This document shows positions 9,213-17,504 of a stretch of DNA of 64,000 nt, piece after piece. The translations under genes were made by a program, and so were the position numbers. Under the pieces are notes generated by a model. That model did not search any database. It was not told the DNA's origin and saw nothing but the letters and a program-made list of their open reading frames with translations. Source of the DNA: UBA7434 sp042090785 (GTDB taxonomy: Bacteria > Pseudomonadota > Gammaproteobacteria > Pseudomonadales > UBA7434). Numbering within the stretch: the stretch's first letter is position 1; every line of letters begins with the position of its first letter. The stretch spans positions 1 to 64,000 of the forward strand of contig JBELIP010000004.1 in NCBI GenBank assembly GCA_042090785.1, given 5' to 3'.

Positions 9213-9971
9213 CTAGCAATGCTCATTGAGCAAAGCTTGTTCTTCCCGGCTTAACTCCAACCGTTCAAACAAATCCGGTCGACGCTCTCTGGTTCTTAGT
9301 AAAGACTGCTGTAATCGCCAGCGCCTTATTGCTTCATGGTCACCGCTTAATAACACTGCAGGGACCTCTTGGCCATTAATACTCTCTGGCCTTGAATAAT
9401 GCGGACAATCCAATAATGGACGACTCGCAAATGAATCTTGCTTGGCTGATTCAGCATCACCTAAAGCTTCAGGTAACTGCCTAATCACACCATCTAACAG
9501 CACCATGGCTGCTAACTCTCCGCCGCTAATCACATAGTCGCCAATGGAAATTTCTTCATCGACTTCGGCTTCTATTAAACGTTCGTCTACACCTTCGTAA
9601 CGACCGCATAACACAATTAGCTTTTGGCACTGCGACAACTCAGTGACCATCGCTTGATCTAAACGCTTGCCCTGCGGTGACATATAAACCACTTTAACCG
9701 CATCATTAGCGCTAGCATCACTATTTGCATCGGCCTCCATAGCCGCTTTTGCCGCTTGGATAGCGCTCGCTAGTGGCGGCACCGTCATCACCATGCCAGG
9801 ACCACCGCCATAAGGACGATCATCAACTGACTTGTGCTTGTCGTCAGCATAATCACGAGGATTAACCGTAGATAACGACAATAAACCTTTTTCAATTGCC
9901 CGACTCGATATACCCGACTCGGATAATGCTTTAAACATTTCCGGAAACAGCGTAACAATACTCACTTGCAT
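9213..9971 (-). CDS. trmD: tRNA (guanine-37-N1)-methyltransferase
   Basis: Methylates G37 of tRNAs reading CNN codons, preventing +1 frameshifts. The 252 residues are normal length for the SPOUT-fold enzyme. Visible hallmarks are VTLFPEMFKAL at the start, DDRPYGGGPGMVM, the knot region LCGRYEGVDERLIE with EISIGDYVISGGELAAMVL, and the C-terminal SGDHEAIRRWRLQQSL. It starts 17 bases after rimM in the conserved ribosomal operon. Confidence 0.97.
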   Translation of the reverse strand: MQVSIVTLFPEMFKALSESGISSRAIEKGLLSLSTVNPRDYADDKHKSVDDRPYGGGPGMVMTVPPLASAIQAAKAAMEADANSDASANDAVKVVYMSPQGKRLDQAMVTELSQCQKLIVLCGRYEGVDERLIEAEVDEEISIGDYVISGGELAAMVLLDGVIRQLPEALGDAESAKQDSFASRPLLDCPHYSRPESINGQEVPAVLLSGDHEAIRRWRLQQSLLRTRERRPDLFERLELSREEQALLNEHC

Positions 9972-9988
9972 AACGCCGCCCCCTTAAC

Positions 9989-10561
9989 TTACTCGGCTTC
10001 ACCCAACTGCCAATCAACCACCATTATTCCATTGGCAATATCGACAGACTTAACTACTTTGTCGAGCAAATACGGTATCAATATTTCTTCTAACTCAGAC
10101 TTACCTTCTGACTTAGACCTAACGACAAGCACATCATTTGCACCTGTTTCTATTAAGTGATCAACAGTGCCAACTAACACTCCTGCTTGGCCGGCATCAT
10201 CTTGCAAGTACACCTGCAAACCTTCAAGTTGGTGCCAGTAATAATCGTCGTTAGACAATTCAGGCATTGCACTCAATGGTATTTTAATCTGCGACTTGCA
10301 GTATTCTTTGGCAACATCTCTGTCATCAACATCTTTGATGTGAACAACGATACCATTACTGTGTCGACGCGCCTCATCAATAACGACCTGACGAGTTTGT
10401 CCTTTTTTATCTAGCCACCAATTATCGTAAGCTAAAATATTATCTATAGGGTCAGTGTAAGAATGCACCTTTAACCAACCTTTAACACCAAATACTGCAC
10501 TGATTTCGCCAATAACGACTAATTTGGTGGACGACTCAGCATTTAACTCTTTTACTGTCAT
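9989..10561 (-). CDS. rimM: 16S rRNA maturation factor RimM
   Basis: RimM binds S19 and helps the 30S head mature. It has an N-terminal RimM domain (VIGEISAVFGVKGWLKVHSYTDP) and a C-terminal PRC-barrel (YYWHQLEGLQVYL...GTVDHLIETGANDVLVV...IPYLLDKVVKSVDI). At 190 residues it is slightly longer than E. coli RimM (182). The 82-base gap after rpsP holds three tandem 17-bp repeats (10579-10629), unusual for this operon. Confidence 0.95.
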   Translation of the reverse strand: MTVKELNAESSTKLVVIGEISAVFGVKGWLKVHSYTDPIDNILAYDNWWLDKKGQTRQVVIDEARRHSNGIVVHIKDVDDRDVAKEYCKSQIKIPLSAMPELSNDDYYWHQLEGLQVYLQDDAGQAGVLVGTVDHLIETGANDVLVVRSKSEGKSELEEILIPYLLDKVVKSVDIANGIMVVDWQLGEAE

Positions 10562-10578
10562 GTGTTTAATTGCAAGTC

Positions 10579-10629
10579 ACTGTGCTTGGCATAAGACTGT
10601 GCTTGGCATAAGACTGCGCTTGGCATAAA
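10579..10629. repeat. Three tandem 17-bp repeats between rpsP and rimM
   Basis: The unit ACTGTGCTTGGCATAAG occurs at 10579-10595 and 10596-10612 identically, and at 10613-10629 with two differences. The array fills most of the rpsP-rimM gap, starting 18 bases upstream of the rimM ATG. It is probably a slippage expansion. Confidence 0.9.
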
Positions 10630-10643
10630 AAGCAACGCTAAAA

Positions 10644-10895
10644 TTAGGCTGCCGCTTTTTTAGCTTGCTTAGACAATGACGCAACACGGTCAGAAACCTG
10701 TGCACCAAGAGCCACCCAATGATCAATACGATCTTGCTGAATACGCAAACGTTCTTCTTGACCACGAGCAACTGGGTTAAAGAAACCAATTTGCTCGATA
10801 AAACGACCATCACGTGCATTGCGGCTATCAGCTACAACGACATGATAAAAAGGACGTTTTTTTGATCCGCCACGTGATAAACGAATAATTACCAT
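10644..10895 (-). CDS. rpsP: 30S ribosomal protein S16
   Basis: S16 is a small-subunit assembly protein. The 83 residues are normal length, with the universal start MVIIRLSRGGSKKRPFYHVVVADSRNARDGRFIEQIGFFNP (shown in the family as one conserved block) and a short KKAA tail. It is the first gene of the rpsP-rimM-trmD-rplS operon. Its leader (10896 to about 11180) carries tandem repeats, and a promoter with a perfect TATAAT box lies near 11187. Confidence 0.96.
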   Translation of the reverse strand: MVIIRLSRGGSKKRPFYHVVVADSRNARDGRFIEQIGFFNPVARGQEERLRIQQDRIDHWVALGAQVSDRVASLSKQAKKAAA

Positions 10896-10917
10896 TTTTA
10901 CTTTCCTGAAAGTCTAT

Positions 10918-11008
10918 GTTCTAAAGTGAATCGTTCTAAAGTGAACCGTTCTTATAAAGTGAACCGTTCTTATAAAGTGAACCGCTCTTATAAAGTGAAC
11001 CGTTCTAA
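10918..11008. repeat. Tandem 15/18-bp repeats in the rpsP operon leader
   Basis: Five units: two short ones (GTTCTAAAGTGAATC and GTTCTAAAGTGAACC) and three of 18 bp (GTTCTTATAAAGTGAACC, one with GCTC), followed by a broken copy. The long form equals the short form plus an inserted TTA triplet. The array ends 22 bases upstream of the rpsP start and would be transcribed in its leader. Each unit has complementary ends (GTTC/GAAC), so weak hairpins could form in the RNA. Confidence 0.9.
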
Positions 11009-11094
11009 AATTATTTGTTACAAAATCTATTGGGCCAAATTCAAACACCAAGCCTAATAATGACTTGCATCTTACATCGCCTGTTAACTGGCCT

Positions 11095-11122
11095 TACCAA
11101 GCTAATTACCAAGCTAATTACC
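11095..11122. repeat. Tandem 12-bp duplication upstream of rpsP
   Basis: TACCAAGCTAAT occurs twice in a row (11095-11106, 11107-11118) with the start of a third copy. It lies within the predicted rpsP operon leader. Confidence 0.8.
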
Positions 11123-11186
11123 CTTCAAATAGCGCTAGAAAGAAAATAATAGCCACAAGTCTTCACTGGGTGGAAAAAAGGCGCGC

Positions 11187-11215
11187 ATTATACGGTATAG
11201 AAATCTTATTTAACA
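11187..11215 (-). promoter_or_regulatory. Predicted promoter of the rpsP operon
   Basis: On the minus strand a perfect TATAAT (11192-11187) is followed by a GC-rich discriminator GCGCGCC, as in stringently controlled ribosomal promoters. The -35 region (TGTTAA at 17 bp) is poor, so the call rests on the -10 box and the position between ffh and rpsP. Confidence 0.5.
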
Positions 11216-11413
11216 CTGCCAATTTGAATCTTACGGCAGATGCCAAATATTTCACCCAAATAGATAAAAAACTGATGTTTTTCAGAAGGTTAAATATAGT
11301 GCTTCACTACTTATTTTATGCCAACACAAAGATTAGCTAGACGAAAACAAGCGCTAAACAGCCTTGGCAGCAATTTTTGGCGCCAATTAAGGCCTAAATA
11401 GCAGAATGACAGG

Positions 11414-12814
11414 CTATTTAAAGCCCGGCGGTAAACCGCCCATTCCACCCATACCGCCGCCCATTCCGCCAGGGCCACCCATTCCGCCCATGCCACGCAT
11501 CATATTGGCTAGGCCACCGCCTTTCATTTTTTTCATCATTTTCTGCATTTGCTTATGCTGCTTGAGCAAACGGTTTAAATCTTGTAACTGCGTCCCCGAA
11601 CCCATCGTCACACGACGCTTGCGAGAGCCATTTAAGATTTCTGGGTTGCGGCGCTCTTTCGGCGTCATCGAGTTAATAATGGCTTCCATTTGACCAAATT
11701 GCTTTTGTGCCGCTTGTTGCTCAACTGCCTGCGCCATACCCGCCATGCCAGGCATCTTATCTAACATGCTACCGATACCGCCCATATTATTCATTTGCTG
11801 AAGCTGATCACGAAAATCTGACAAATCAAAACCCTTACCGCGCTTCATCTTGCGCGCAAGACGCTCAGCTTTGCGCTTATCGACTTTCTTCTCAGCTTCT
11901 TCTATTAGCGACATTACGTCGCCCATACCTAAAATACGAGAAGCTATACGATCGGGGTGAAAAGGCTCTAACGCCGTAGTTTTTTCGCCGACACCCATAA
12001 ATTTAATCGGCTTGCCGGTGATAGCTCGCACCGATAATGCTGCACCACCACGTGTGTCAGCATCAATTTTTGTCAGTACAACACCCGTTAACGGTAACTC
12101 TTCGCTAAAGGCCTTGGCAGTATTTGCTGCGTCTTGCCCAGTCATGGCATCGACAACAAATAAGGTTTCTGCAGGGTTTAACGCATTATGCAGCGCACCA
12201 ATCTCCTGCATCATGTCGCTATCAATGGCCAAACGACCCGCGGTATCAACAATTAACACATCATTAAGGCTTAACTTTGCAGCCGCTAAAGCACCCTTAA
12301 CAATATCAATAGGTTTTTGGTCAATATCACTAGGATGAAAGGTGACATCCACTTCTTCGGCCAAGGTTTTTAATTGCTGAATTGCCGCAGGACGATAAAC
12401 ATCAGCACTAACCACCATCACCGATTTTTTTTGTGTTTCTTTTAAGTGTCTGGCCAGTTTGGCAACCGAAGTGGTTTTACCCGCACCCTGCAAACCTGCC
12501 ATCAAAATAATAGCTGGCGGCTTAACGGCTAAATTAAGGCCCTCATTAGCCTCGCCTAGCGTCGCTTGCAGCTCGCCTTGGACTATCTTTAAAAACACCT
12601 GACCCGGCGATAAACTCTGGGTAACTTCTTGACCAACACCGCGAAGCTTTACACGCTCGACAAAATCCTTAACTACCGGCAACGCCACATCGGCTTCAAG
12701 CAATGCCATGCGCACATCACGCAAGGCATCCTTTATATTATCTTCACTTAAATGCGCCTTACCGCTAACTTGGCGGAAGGTTTGGGACAAGCGATCACTG
12801 AGACTTTCAAACAT
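11414..12814 (-). CDS. ffh: Signal recognition particle protein Ffh
   Basis: GTPase of the signal recognition particle that targets nascent membrane proteins to FtsY and the translocon. From ATG 12814 it is 466 residues (E. coli 453), beginning MFESLSDRLSQTFRQVSGK as in the family; a 26-codon upstream extension is rejected. The NG domain shows GLQGAGKTTSVAKLA, DVYRPAAIQQL, DTAGRL and TKIDADTRGGAALS. The M domain is methionine-rich (LQQMNNMGGIGSMLDKMPGM) and the tail is almost only Met, Gly and Pro. It is divergent from ypjD, as in E. coli. Confidence 0.96.
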   Translation of the reverse strand: MFESLSDRLSQTFRQVSGKAHLSEDNIKDALRDVRMALLEADVALPVVKDFVERVKLRGVGQEVTQSLSPGQVFLKIVQGELQATLGEANEGLNLAVKPPAIILMAGLQGAGKTTSVAKLARHLKETQKKSVMVVSADVYRPAAIQQLKTLAEEVDVTFHPSDIDQKPIDIVKGALAAAKLSLNDVLIVDTAGRLAIDSDMMQEIGALHNALNPAETLFVVDAMTGQDAANTAKAFSEELPLTGVVLTKIDADTRGGAALSVRAITGKPIKFMGVGEKTTALEPFHPDRIASRILGMGDVMSLIEEAEKKVDKRKAERLARKMKRGKGFDLSDFRDQLQQMNNMGGIGSMLDKMPGMAGMAQAVEQQAAQKQFGQMEAIINSMTPKERRNPEILNGSRKRRVTMGSGTQLQDLNRLLKQHKQMQKMMKKMKGGGLANMMRGMGGMGGPGGMGGGMGGMGGLPPGFK

Positions 12815-12849
12815 AAGCGGTAACACACGTATAAAAAAAGTGGGCAATG

Positions 12850-12879
12850 AGTATACCTTAGCTAGTAGGCACAGCCCAA
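12850..12879 (-). promoter_or_regulatory. Predicted ffh promoter
   Basis: On the minus strand TTGGGC (12879-12874) and TATACT (12855-12850) are 18 bp apart, about 36 bases upstream of the ffh start. Both boxes are fair sigma-70 matches. Confidence 0.45.
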
Positions 12880-13025
12880 GCGTATCGTTCATTTAAGTCA
12901 AAGATGGCAATATTTGCAGCAAGTAAATACCTTTCTTAGGCTTCACCCACAACCGCACATATGCCACAATCGCTTATCAAAAGATGCGCCAGCAATGAAA
13001 TCAAATTAAAAGGATTAAGCAGGCA

Positions 13026-13847
13026 ATGTCGAACCTACCAACGTTAGCCATACTCACCACCATCAGCTGCGTAATTTGTTATGCCATAGCGGTAGTACAG
13101 CTACTGATGACCGTTGGCAGCAATGCTCGCCAACTGCAAACACTCGCCGAGCAACCGTTTCCAGTTTGGGGCCTAATAGGTGCAGTGTTTCACTTGCTTA
13201 CCATCACGATTCACGCCGTTGAACATCAAGGTTTAAGCAGCAGCCTGTTTGATGCATTATCAATGACCGCTTTTATTGTGATTAGCATGGGGTTAATCGC
13301 ACAAACCCGCTACACACTACGAGCGATGCTTTTACCCGCATTTATTATCGCCATAGCATGCTTAATCTTAGCCAGTAGCTATTCGCACCACACACCGATT
13401 CTTGCCACCTCGTCGGGTATGTTGACCCACATTCTCAGCTCTATTATTGCCTACAGCCTACTTTGTATTGCCATGCTGCTAGCATTAATCCTACAAATTA
13501 TGGAGCGCGGATTAAAAGGCCACCGTGAAATCAACTGGTTGCGCCAACTGCCGCCCTTACAAACCATGGAAAACCTCCTTTTTCAGCTAGTCACCGCCGG
13601 TTGGATAATACTCACTGTTGCGATTATTAGTGGCGGCCTATTTATCGAGAATTTATTTGCCCAACATCTCGCTCATAAAACCCTGTTTACAATGGTCTCT
13701 TGGCTACTTTATGGCTTACTACTCATTGGTCGTCACAACTATGGCTGGCGCGGAGCCACCGCCGTTAAATTCACCCTTACAGCCTTTTTCGCTCTAGTAT
13801 TGGCTTATTTCGGGTCGAAATTTGTGCTTGAAATCCTCCTTAATTAA
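13026..13847 (+). CDS. ypjD: YpjD/CcsA-like inner membrane protein
   Basis: A 273-residue protein with about eight hydrophobic helices, related to the CcsA/CcmC cytochrome c assembly family. The conserved layout includes VWGLIGAVFHLLTI near 47-60, the SSGMLTHILSSIIAYSLL segment and a final pair of helices around GLFIENLFAQHLAHKTLFTMVSWLLYGLLLIGRHNYGWRG. His-His and Trp positions suggest heme contact, but YpjD has no proven cytochrome role. It is divergent from ffh and followed by a yfjD-like gene, exactly the E. coli neighbourhood. Confidence 0.88.
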   Translation: MSNLPTLAILTTISCVICYAIAVVQLLMTVGSNARQLQTLAEQPFPVWGLIGAVFHLLTITIHAVEHQGLSSSLFDALSMTAFIVISMGLIAQTRYTLRAMLLPAFIIAIACLILASSYSHHTPILATSSGMLTHILSSIIAYSLLCIAMLLALILQIMERGLKGHREINWLRQLPPLQTMENLLFQLVTAGWIILTVAIISGGLFIENLFAQHLAHKTLFTMVSWLLYGLLLIGRHNYGWRGATAVKFTLTAFFALVLAYFGSKFVLEILLN

Positions 13848-13960
13848 CAACAGCACCCGACTAAAACAGCCCTAAGCTTTAGCGTTAATTTACGCTTGCT
13901 AAACCACCCACTTTTCTTCACTATTGCTCTCCGATTATTACAAAGAGGTGTATTCCACAC

Positions 13961-15280
13961 TTGGACGCTATTCCAATAAGTTGGCTGTTCGCAGCATTGT
14001 TTTTTCTCATACTGTGTTCAGCATTTTTTTCCAGCTCAGAAACTAGCATGATGGCGCTTAACCGCTACCGGCTAAAACACCTTAAACAAAGTGGTCATCG
14101 TGGTGCACGAAAAGCATCACGACTGCTTGATCGTACCGATCGGTTAATTGGTTTAATACTTATTGGCAATAACCTCGTTAATATCGCAGCCGCCTCACTA
14201 GCGACAGCAATCGCCGTTAGGCTATATGGCGATGCCGGATATTTTATTGCCACTGCAACCTTAACCGTTGTGATATTAATATTTGCCGAAGTCACACCTA
14301 AAACCTTTGCTGCCTTATATCCTGAAAAAGTGGCTTTTCCTGCTTCTTATATTTTACAACCGCTGCAAGCCATATTTTATCCGTTAGTGTTTGTCACCAA
14401 TCATATTACTAACGCTATTATTCGGTGGCTGGGTGGCAACCCACAATATATTCAAAACGACGATCTTAGCTTTGAAGAAATGCGTGTTTTAGTACAAGAG
14501 TCTGGCGGACAGATTCCTAAAAAACGGCGCGGCATGCTAATGAACATTCTCGACCTAGAAAATGTTGTTGTTAATGACATTATGATTCCGCGAAATGAAA
14601 TTTATAGTATTGATGTAAATGATGACGCCCAAGTATTGCTCGACCAAATACGTGCTAGCGAATATACCCACATTCCATTATTTCGCGATGAATTAGATGA
14701 CCTCGTTGGTATATTACATTTACGCCAAACCTCTCGGTTTTTAGGCCCTTCACAATTAGATACCAGCAGCGATAAAGTCATTTTAGATAAACGCGCCATG
14801 ATTGAATCGGCACGCGAACCGTATTTCATCCCCGAGGGCACTCCGCTCCACACCCAACTATTTAATTTTCAGCGTGAAAAGCGCCGCATAGGCATAGTGG
14901 TTGATGAATACGGCGTTGTCTTAGGGTTGGTGACCATAGAAGATATTCTTGAAGAAATTGTTGGCGACTACACCACCAACTTTACCGAGCAATTTGCCGA
15001 CATTACTCACTTGGAAGATGGCAGCTTTGTCATTACCGGCTCTGCCACAATTCGTGACATTAACCGACAATTAGACTGGGACTTACCAACACAGGGCGCA
15101 AAAACATTGAATGGTCTTATTCTAGAACAACTCGAATCATTCCCCGATGCCAGCGGTGTTACTCTTTTATTTAACGATTATCGCTTCGAAATATTAGACA
15201 TTCAAGACAAGATGATTAGCAGCGTCAGATCGCATCGAATGCATACTGCTGCCGATTCCTCTGCGAAGTACAAGGATTAA
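13961..15280 (+). CDS. CNNM/CorC family membrane protein (YfjD-like)
   Basis: A 439-residue protein with an N-terminal DUF21/CNNM transmembrane domain (about 1-190), two CBS domains (about 200-330; MIPRNEIYSIDVND and YFIPEGTPLHTQLFNFQREKRRIGIVVDEYG) and a C-terminal CorC_HlyC domain (about 350-425). The family is linked to magnesium or cobalt efflux. The start is TTG at 13961, preceded by AAAGAGGTG; it gives the N-terminus expected from E. coli YfjD, whereas the next ATG would delete the first helix and SSSETSMMALNRYR. It follows ypjD by about 113 bases. Confidence 0.9.
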   Translation: MDAIPISWLFAALFFLILCSAFFSSSETSMMALNRYRLKHLKQSGHRGARKASRLLDRTDRLIGLILIGNNLVNIAAASLATAIAVRLYGDAGYFIATATLTVVILIFAEVTPKTFAALYPEKVAFPASYILQPLQAIFYPLVFVTNHITNAIIRWLGGNPQYIQNDDLSFEEMRVLVQESGGQIPKKRRGMLMNILDLENVVVNDIMIPRNEIYSIDVNDDAQVLLDQIRASEYTHIPLFRDELDDLVGILHLRQTSRFLGPSQLDTSSDKVILDKRAMIESAREPYFIPEGTPLHTQLFNFQREKRRIGIVVDEYGVVLGLVTIEDILEEIVGDYTTNFTEQFADITHLEDGSFVITGSATIRDINRQLDWDLPTQGAKTLNGLILEQLESFPDASGVTLLFNDYRFEILDIQDKMISSVRSHRMHTAADSSAKYKD

Positions 15281-15319
15281 AATAGCTGTTTTAATGTGCC
15301 ATTGAAATAGTTAACGTCA

Positions 15320-15517
15320 TTAAATTAATTTACCCATATCCTTTGCTCGCTGCCAACTGCTGCGAACAATATCCCGCTTCTTATCTTCACTTAAAATAGA
15401 CCAACGACCTATTTCTTCAGTCTTACGGAAACACCCCTCACAAATATCGTTAATATCCAAAACACAGACACCAATACAGGGTGACTCAACTTTATCTACA
15501 TCTTTTTTTTCATTCAT
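15320..15517 (-). CDS. DUF1289 protein
   Basis: A small Cys-rich protein with the DUF1289 signature ESPCIGVCVLDINDICEGCFRKTEEIGRW, four cysteines probably binding metal. From ATG 15517 it has 65 residues. Upstream in-frame starts exist at 15538, 15556 and a TTG at 15592, but the family normally starts about ten residues before the first Cys. It lies downstream of the carbonic anhydrase gene on the same strand. Function unknown. Confidence 0.78.
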   Translation of the reverse strand: MNEKKDVDKVESPCIGVCVLDINDICEGCFRKTEEIGRWSILSEDKKRDIVRSSWQRAKDMGKLI

Positions 15518-15594
15518 CGTATTGTTTGTCCTACCCATTTTCGTGCTAATTGTCATGGCAAGCACAGACCTTTTATAACAATTAAAAACCAACC

Positions 15595-16128
15595 CTAATC
15601 AGACGAATTAGCCACTTTTAAATCGCGCATAAAATGCTGTCCGTTAGTCATATAGTGCTCAGCTCCTAATGATAGTGCTGCGCACTCTTCCTCGGTCAAC
15701 TTTCTTACCACTTTAGCCGGCGAACCTAAAACCATCACGCCATCAGGAATAATAGTATTTTCAGTAATTAAAGCGTTAGCACCAATTAAGCAAAAACTAC
15801 CTACTTTAGCGCCATTGAGTATCACCGAATTAATGCCAACCAAACTATTATCTCCAATAGTACAGCCATGCAACATAGCCTTATGACCAACAGTAACGTA
15901 ACGGCCAATTATTAGAGGGTAACCAGGATCTGCATGTAGCACCGAACCATCTTGAATGTTAGACCCCTCGCCAATAGTTATACTTTCAACGTCAGCGCGA
16001 ATTACCACAGAAAACCAAATACTGGCATTCGCTTTTATTTCTACCCGGCCAATCACTTGTGCGTCTGGGGCTATAAAATTAACCGGCTGTTGCCGAACAG
16101 GTGAAAACTCACCTAACGAATACATCAT
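15595..16128 (-). CDS. Gamma-carbonic-anhydrase family protein (YrdA-like)
   Basis: A left-handed beta-helix trimer-type protein of 177 residues with hexapeptide repeats throughout (VIGRVEIKANASIWFSVVIRADVESITIGEGSNIQDGSVLHADPG, then VGHKAMLHGCTIGDNSLVGINSVILNGAKVGSFCLIGANALI). The metal-site histidines of the gamma-class family are present: VLHAD, and VTVGHKAMLHGC, which carries two. Catalytic activity of the YrdA branch is uncertain. Two consecutive ATGs start the frame; the first is used. Confidence 0.88.
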   Translation of the reverse strand: MMYSLGEFSPVRQQPVNFIAPDAQVIGRVEIKANASIWFSVVIRADVESITIGEGSNIQDGSVLHADPGYPLIIGRYVTVGHKAMLHGCTIGDNSLVGINSVILNGAKVGSFCLIGANALITENTIIPDGVMVLGSPAKVVRKLTEEECAALSLGAEHYMTNGQHFMRDLKVANSSD

Positions 16129-16138
16129 AATTTTTTAA

Positions 16139-16728
16139 TCCAATTTAAGCTTTGCTACAAACAAACTACACCTGCAAAAAAATAAAGTATAACCGTTGGT
16201 CAGAAAGGTAGAATTAGCTACCAACACTAAACGCTTGTTTTAACATAAATTATTACTAATACGCACCACAATAAGCCGATTTTTATGACCCAGAAAAACA
16301 AGCTCAGCTGATTACTTATTGAACAATCTCGATGGATAGAGTAGTATTCCCTCGATCGCAATAATTAAGGACTAATCAGCACCTTAGCAGTTTAATTGCA
16401 ATACGGCATGAGTAAGTCAATTAAAAAATCATTCGGGGTTACAAAACATATTTATTAATTATTAGCATTAAATAAGCAGCACCTTAAAATAATGCCGTTA
16501 ATAAATGTATTTAAGACGTACACAACAAAAAGAAAGACATTGGAGCCACTCCAATTGATTGATAACTGTTTGTGCTAAATAACGTTTAACACCTGAGAAA
16601 AAACGACACTGACGATTAAATATCGTCTTAATTAGCTTTGCAGTAAATTTTGCGGCAAATAATATAACTGCAAACAAAGTTGTTAATGTTTTTACACAAT
16701 CTTCTAGGATTATTAGAGCGAGTTAGGG
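16139..16728. other. 590-base intergenic region
   Basis: Divergent region between the carbonic anhydrase gene and the DUF3135 gene, AT-rich with no credible reading frame. A perfect inverted repeat (ATTGGAG-CCA-CTCCAAT) lies at 16539-16555 without a T-run, so a protein site or weak RNA hairpin is more likely than a terminator. No convincing promoter pair was found. Confidence 0.5.
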
Positions 16729-17172
16729 ATGTCTTTCGACGGCAAACACACAAATTCAAATTTAACTGATTTCGCAGAGCGTCAAAAATTAACGCTGCCA
16801 GATTTTGATACCTTGCGAATGATGGCTAAAAACGACCCTGAGGGACTTGAAAACCTTCGTATAGCACTGTGCAATAAAGTTATCGACGAAGCACCTGAGC
16901 ACGCTAAGCCACGCCTTAAAGGCTTAATGTTTCAAATTAATAGTCGCCGCAGCTTAGCCGCTTCGGAGCTGGAAGCCTGCGAAGAATTGTCCAGCATGAT
17001 GCAAGAGTCGCTTCAACGCATGCAGTCTATGTTAAAAGACTTACGATCAATGCAATCAGAAAGTATTTTATTATCGACCCGTCGCTTTCATGAAAACGGC
17101 AATAACAATTTCGAAGAAGACCCAAAAAAAACTACTGCCGACATCTTACCTTTCCGCCATATAAGCCATTAG
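16729..17172 (+). CDS. DUF3135 protein
   Basis: A 147-residue cytoplasmic protein matching DUF3135: LPDFDTLRMMAKNDPEGLENLR followed by VIDEAPEHAKPRLKGLMFQINSRRSLA. Its C-terminal half is helical with a Met-rich stretch (SSMMQESLQRMQSMLKDLRSMQ) and an acidic, Lys-rich tail. The start at 16729 has only GAG/AGGG upstream. It stands alone, convergent with the NIF3-like gene. Function unknown. Confidence 0.75.
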   Translation: MSFDGKHTNSNLTDFAERQKLTLPDFDTLRMMAKNDPEGLENLRIALCNKVIDEAPEHAKPRLKGLMFQINSRRSLAASELEACEELSSMMQESLQRMQSMLKDLRSMQSESILLSTRRFHENGNNNFEEDPKKTTADILPFRHISH

Positions 17173-17189
17173 CTAATTAAAAAAAGCAG

Positions 17190-17504
17190 TTAAATTTTAG
17201 GGTTAACTTGCCAGTATTCATAAGCAGGCTGCTCATAGGGATGGACTTCTAATAAAGCCTCAATTACTGACTTTATCATCTCATCACCCACTATCATTTC
17301 AACACGATATTCCACAAGTTTTTCAACGTCACCCTGCTGACCGATAAAAGGAACACTGCCCTCTAAGGGACGAAACTGCCCTTGCCCCGCTACCTGCCAA
17401 GCACAGCAATCATAGTCGCCCATTTTCCCTGCACCCAATGCAAATAAAGCCGATTTAACCGGCTCAAGATGCGTATCAGGAACAAAAAAACACAGTTTAT
17501 ACAT
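17190..17504 (-). CDS. NIF3-like (YqfO C-terminal type) small protein
   Basis: A 104-residue stand-alone version of the CutA/PII-like domain inserted in NIF3/YqfO proteins: MYKLCFFVPDTHLEPVKSALFALGAGKMGDYDCCAW at the start and ALLEVHPYEQPAYEYWQV at the end. The HPYEQPAY segment is diagnostic. The dinuclear-metal NIF3 core is absent. It overlaps the end of tgt by 8 bases and is probably translationally coupled to it. Function unknown. Confidence 0.8.
   Translation of the reverse strand: MYKLCFFVPDTHLEPVKSALFALGAGKMGDYDCCAWQVAGQGQFRPLEGSVPFIGQQGDVEKLVEYRVEMIVGDEMIKSVIEALLEVHPYEQPAYEYWQVNPKI

Noticed and set aside
11065..11340. 91-codon plus-strand frame upstream of ffh/rpsP
   Set aside because: It lies over tandem repeats and the opposite-strand rpsP promoter, has no family resemblance and no ribosome site.
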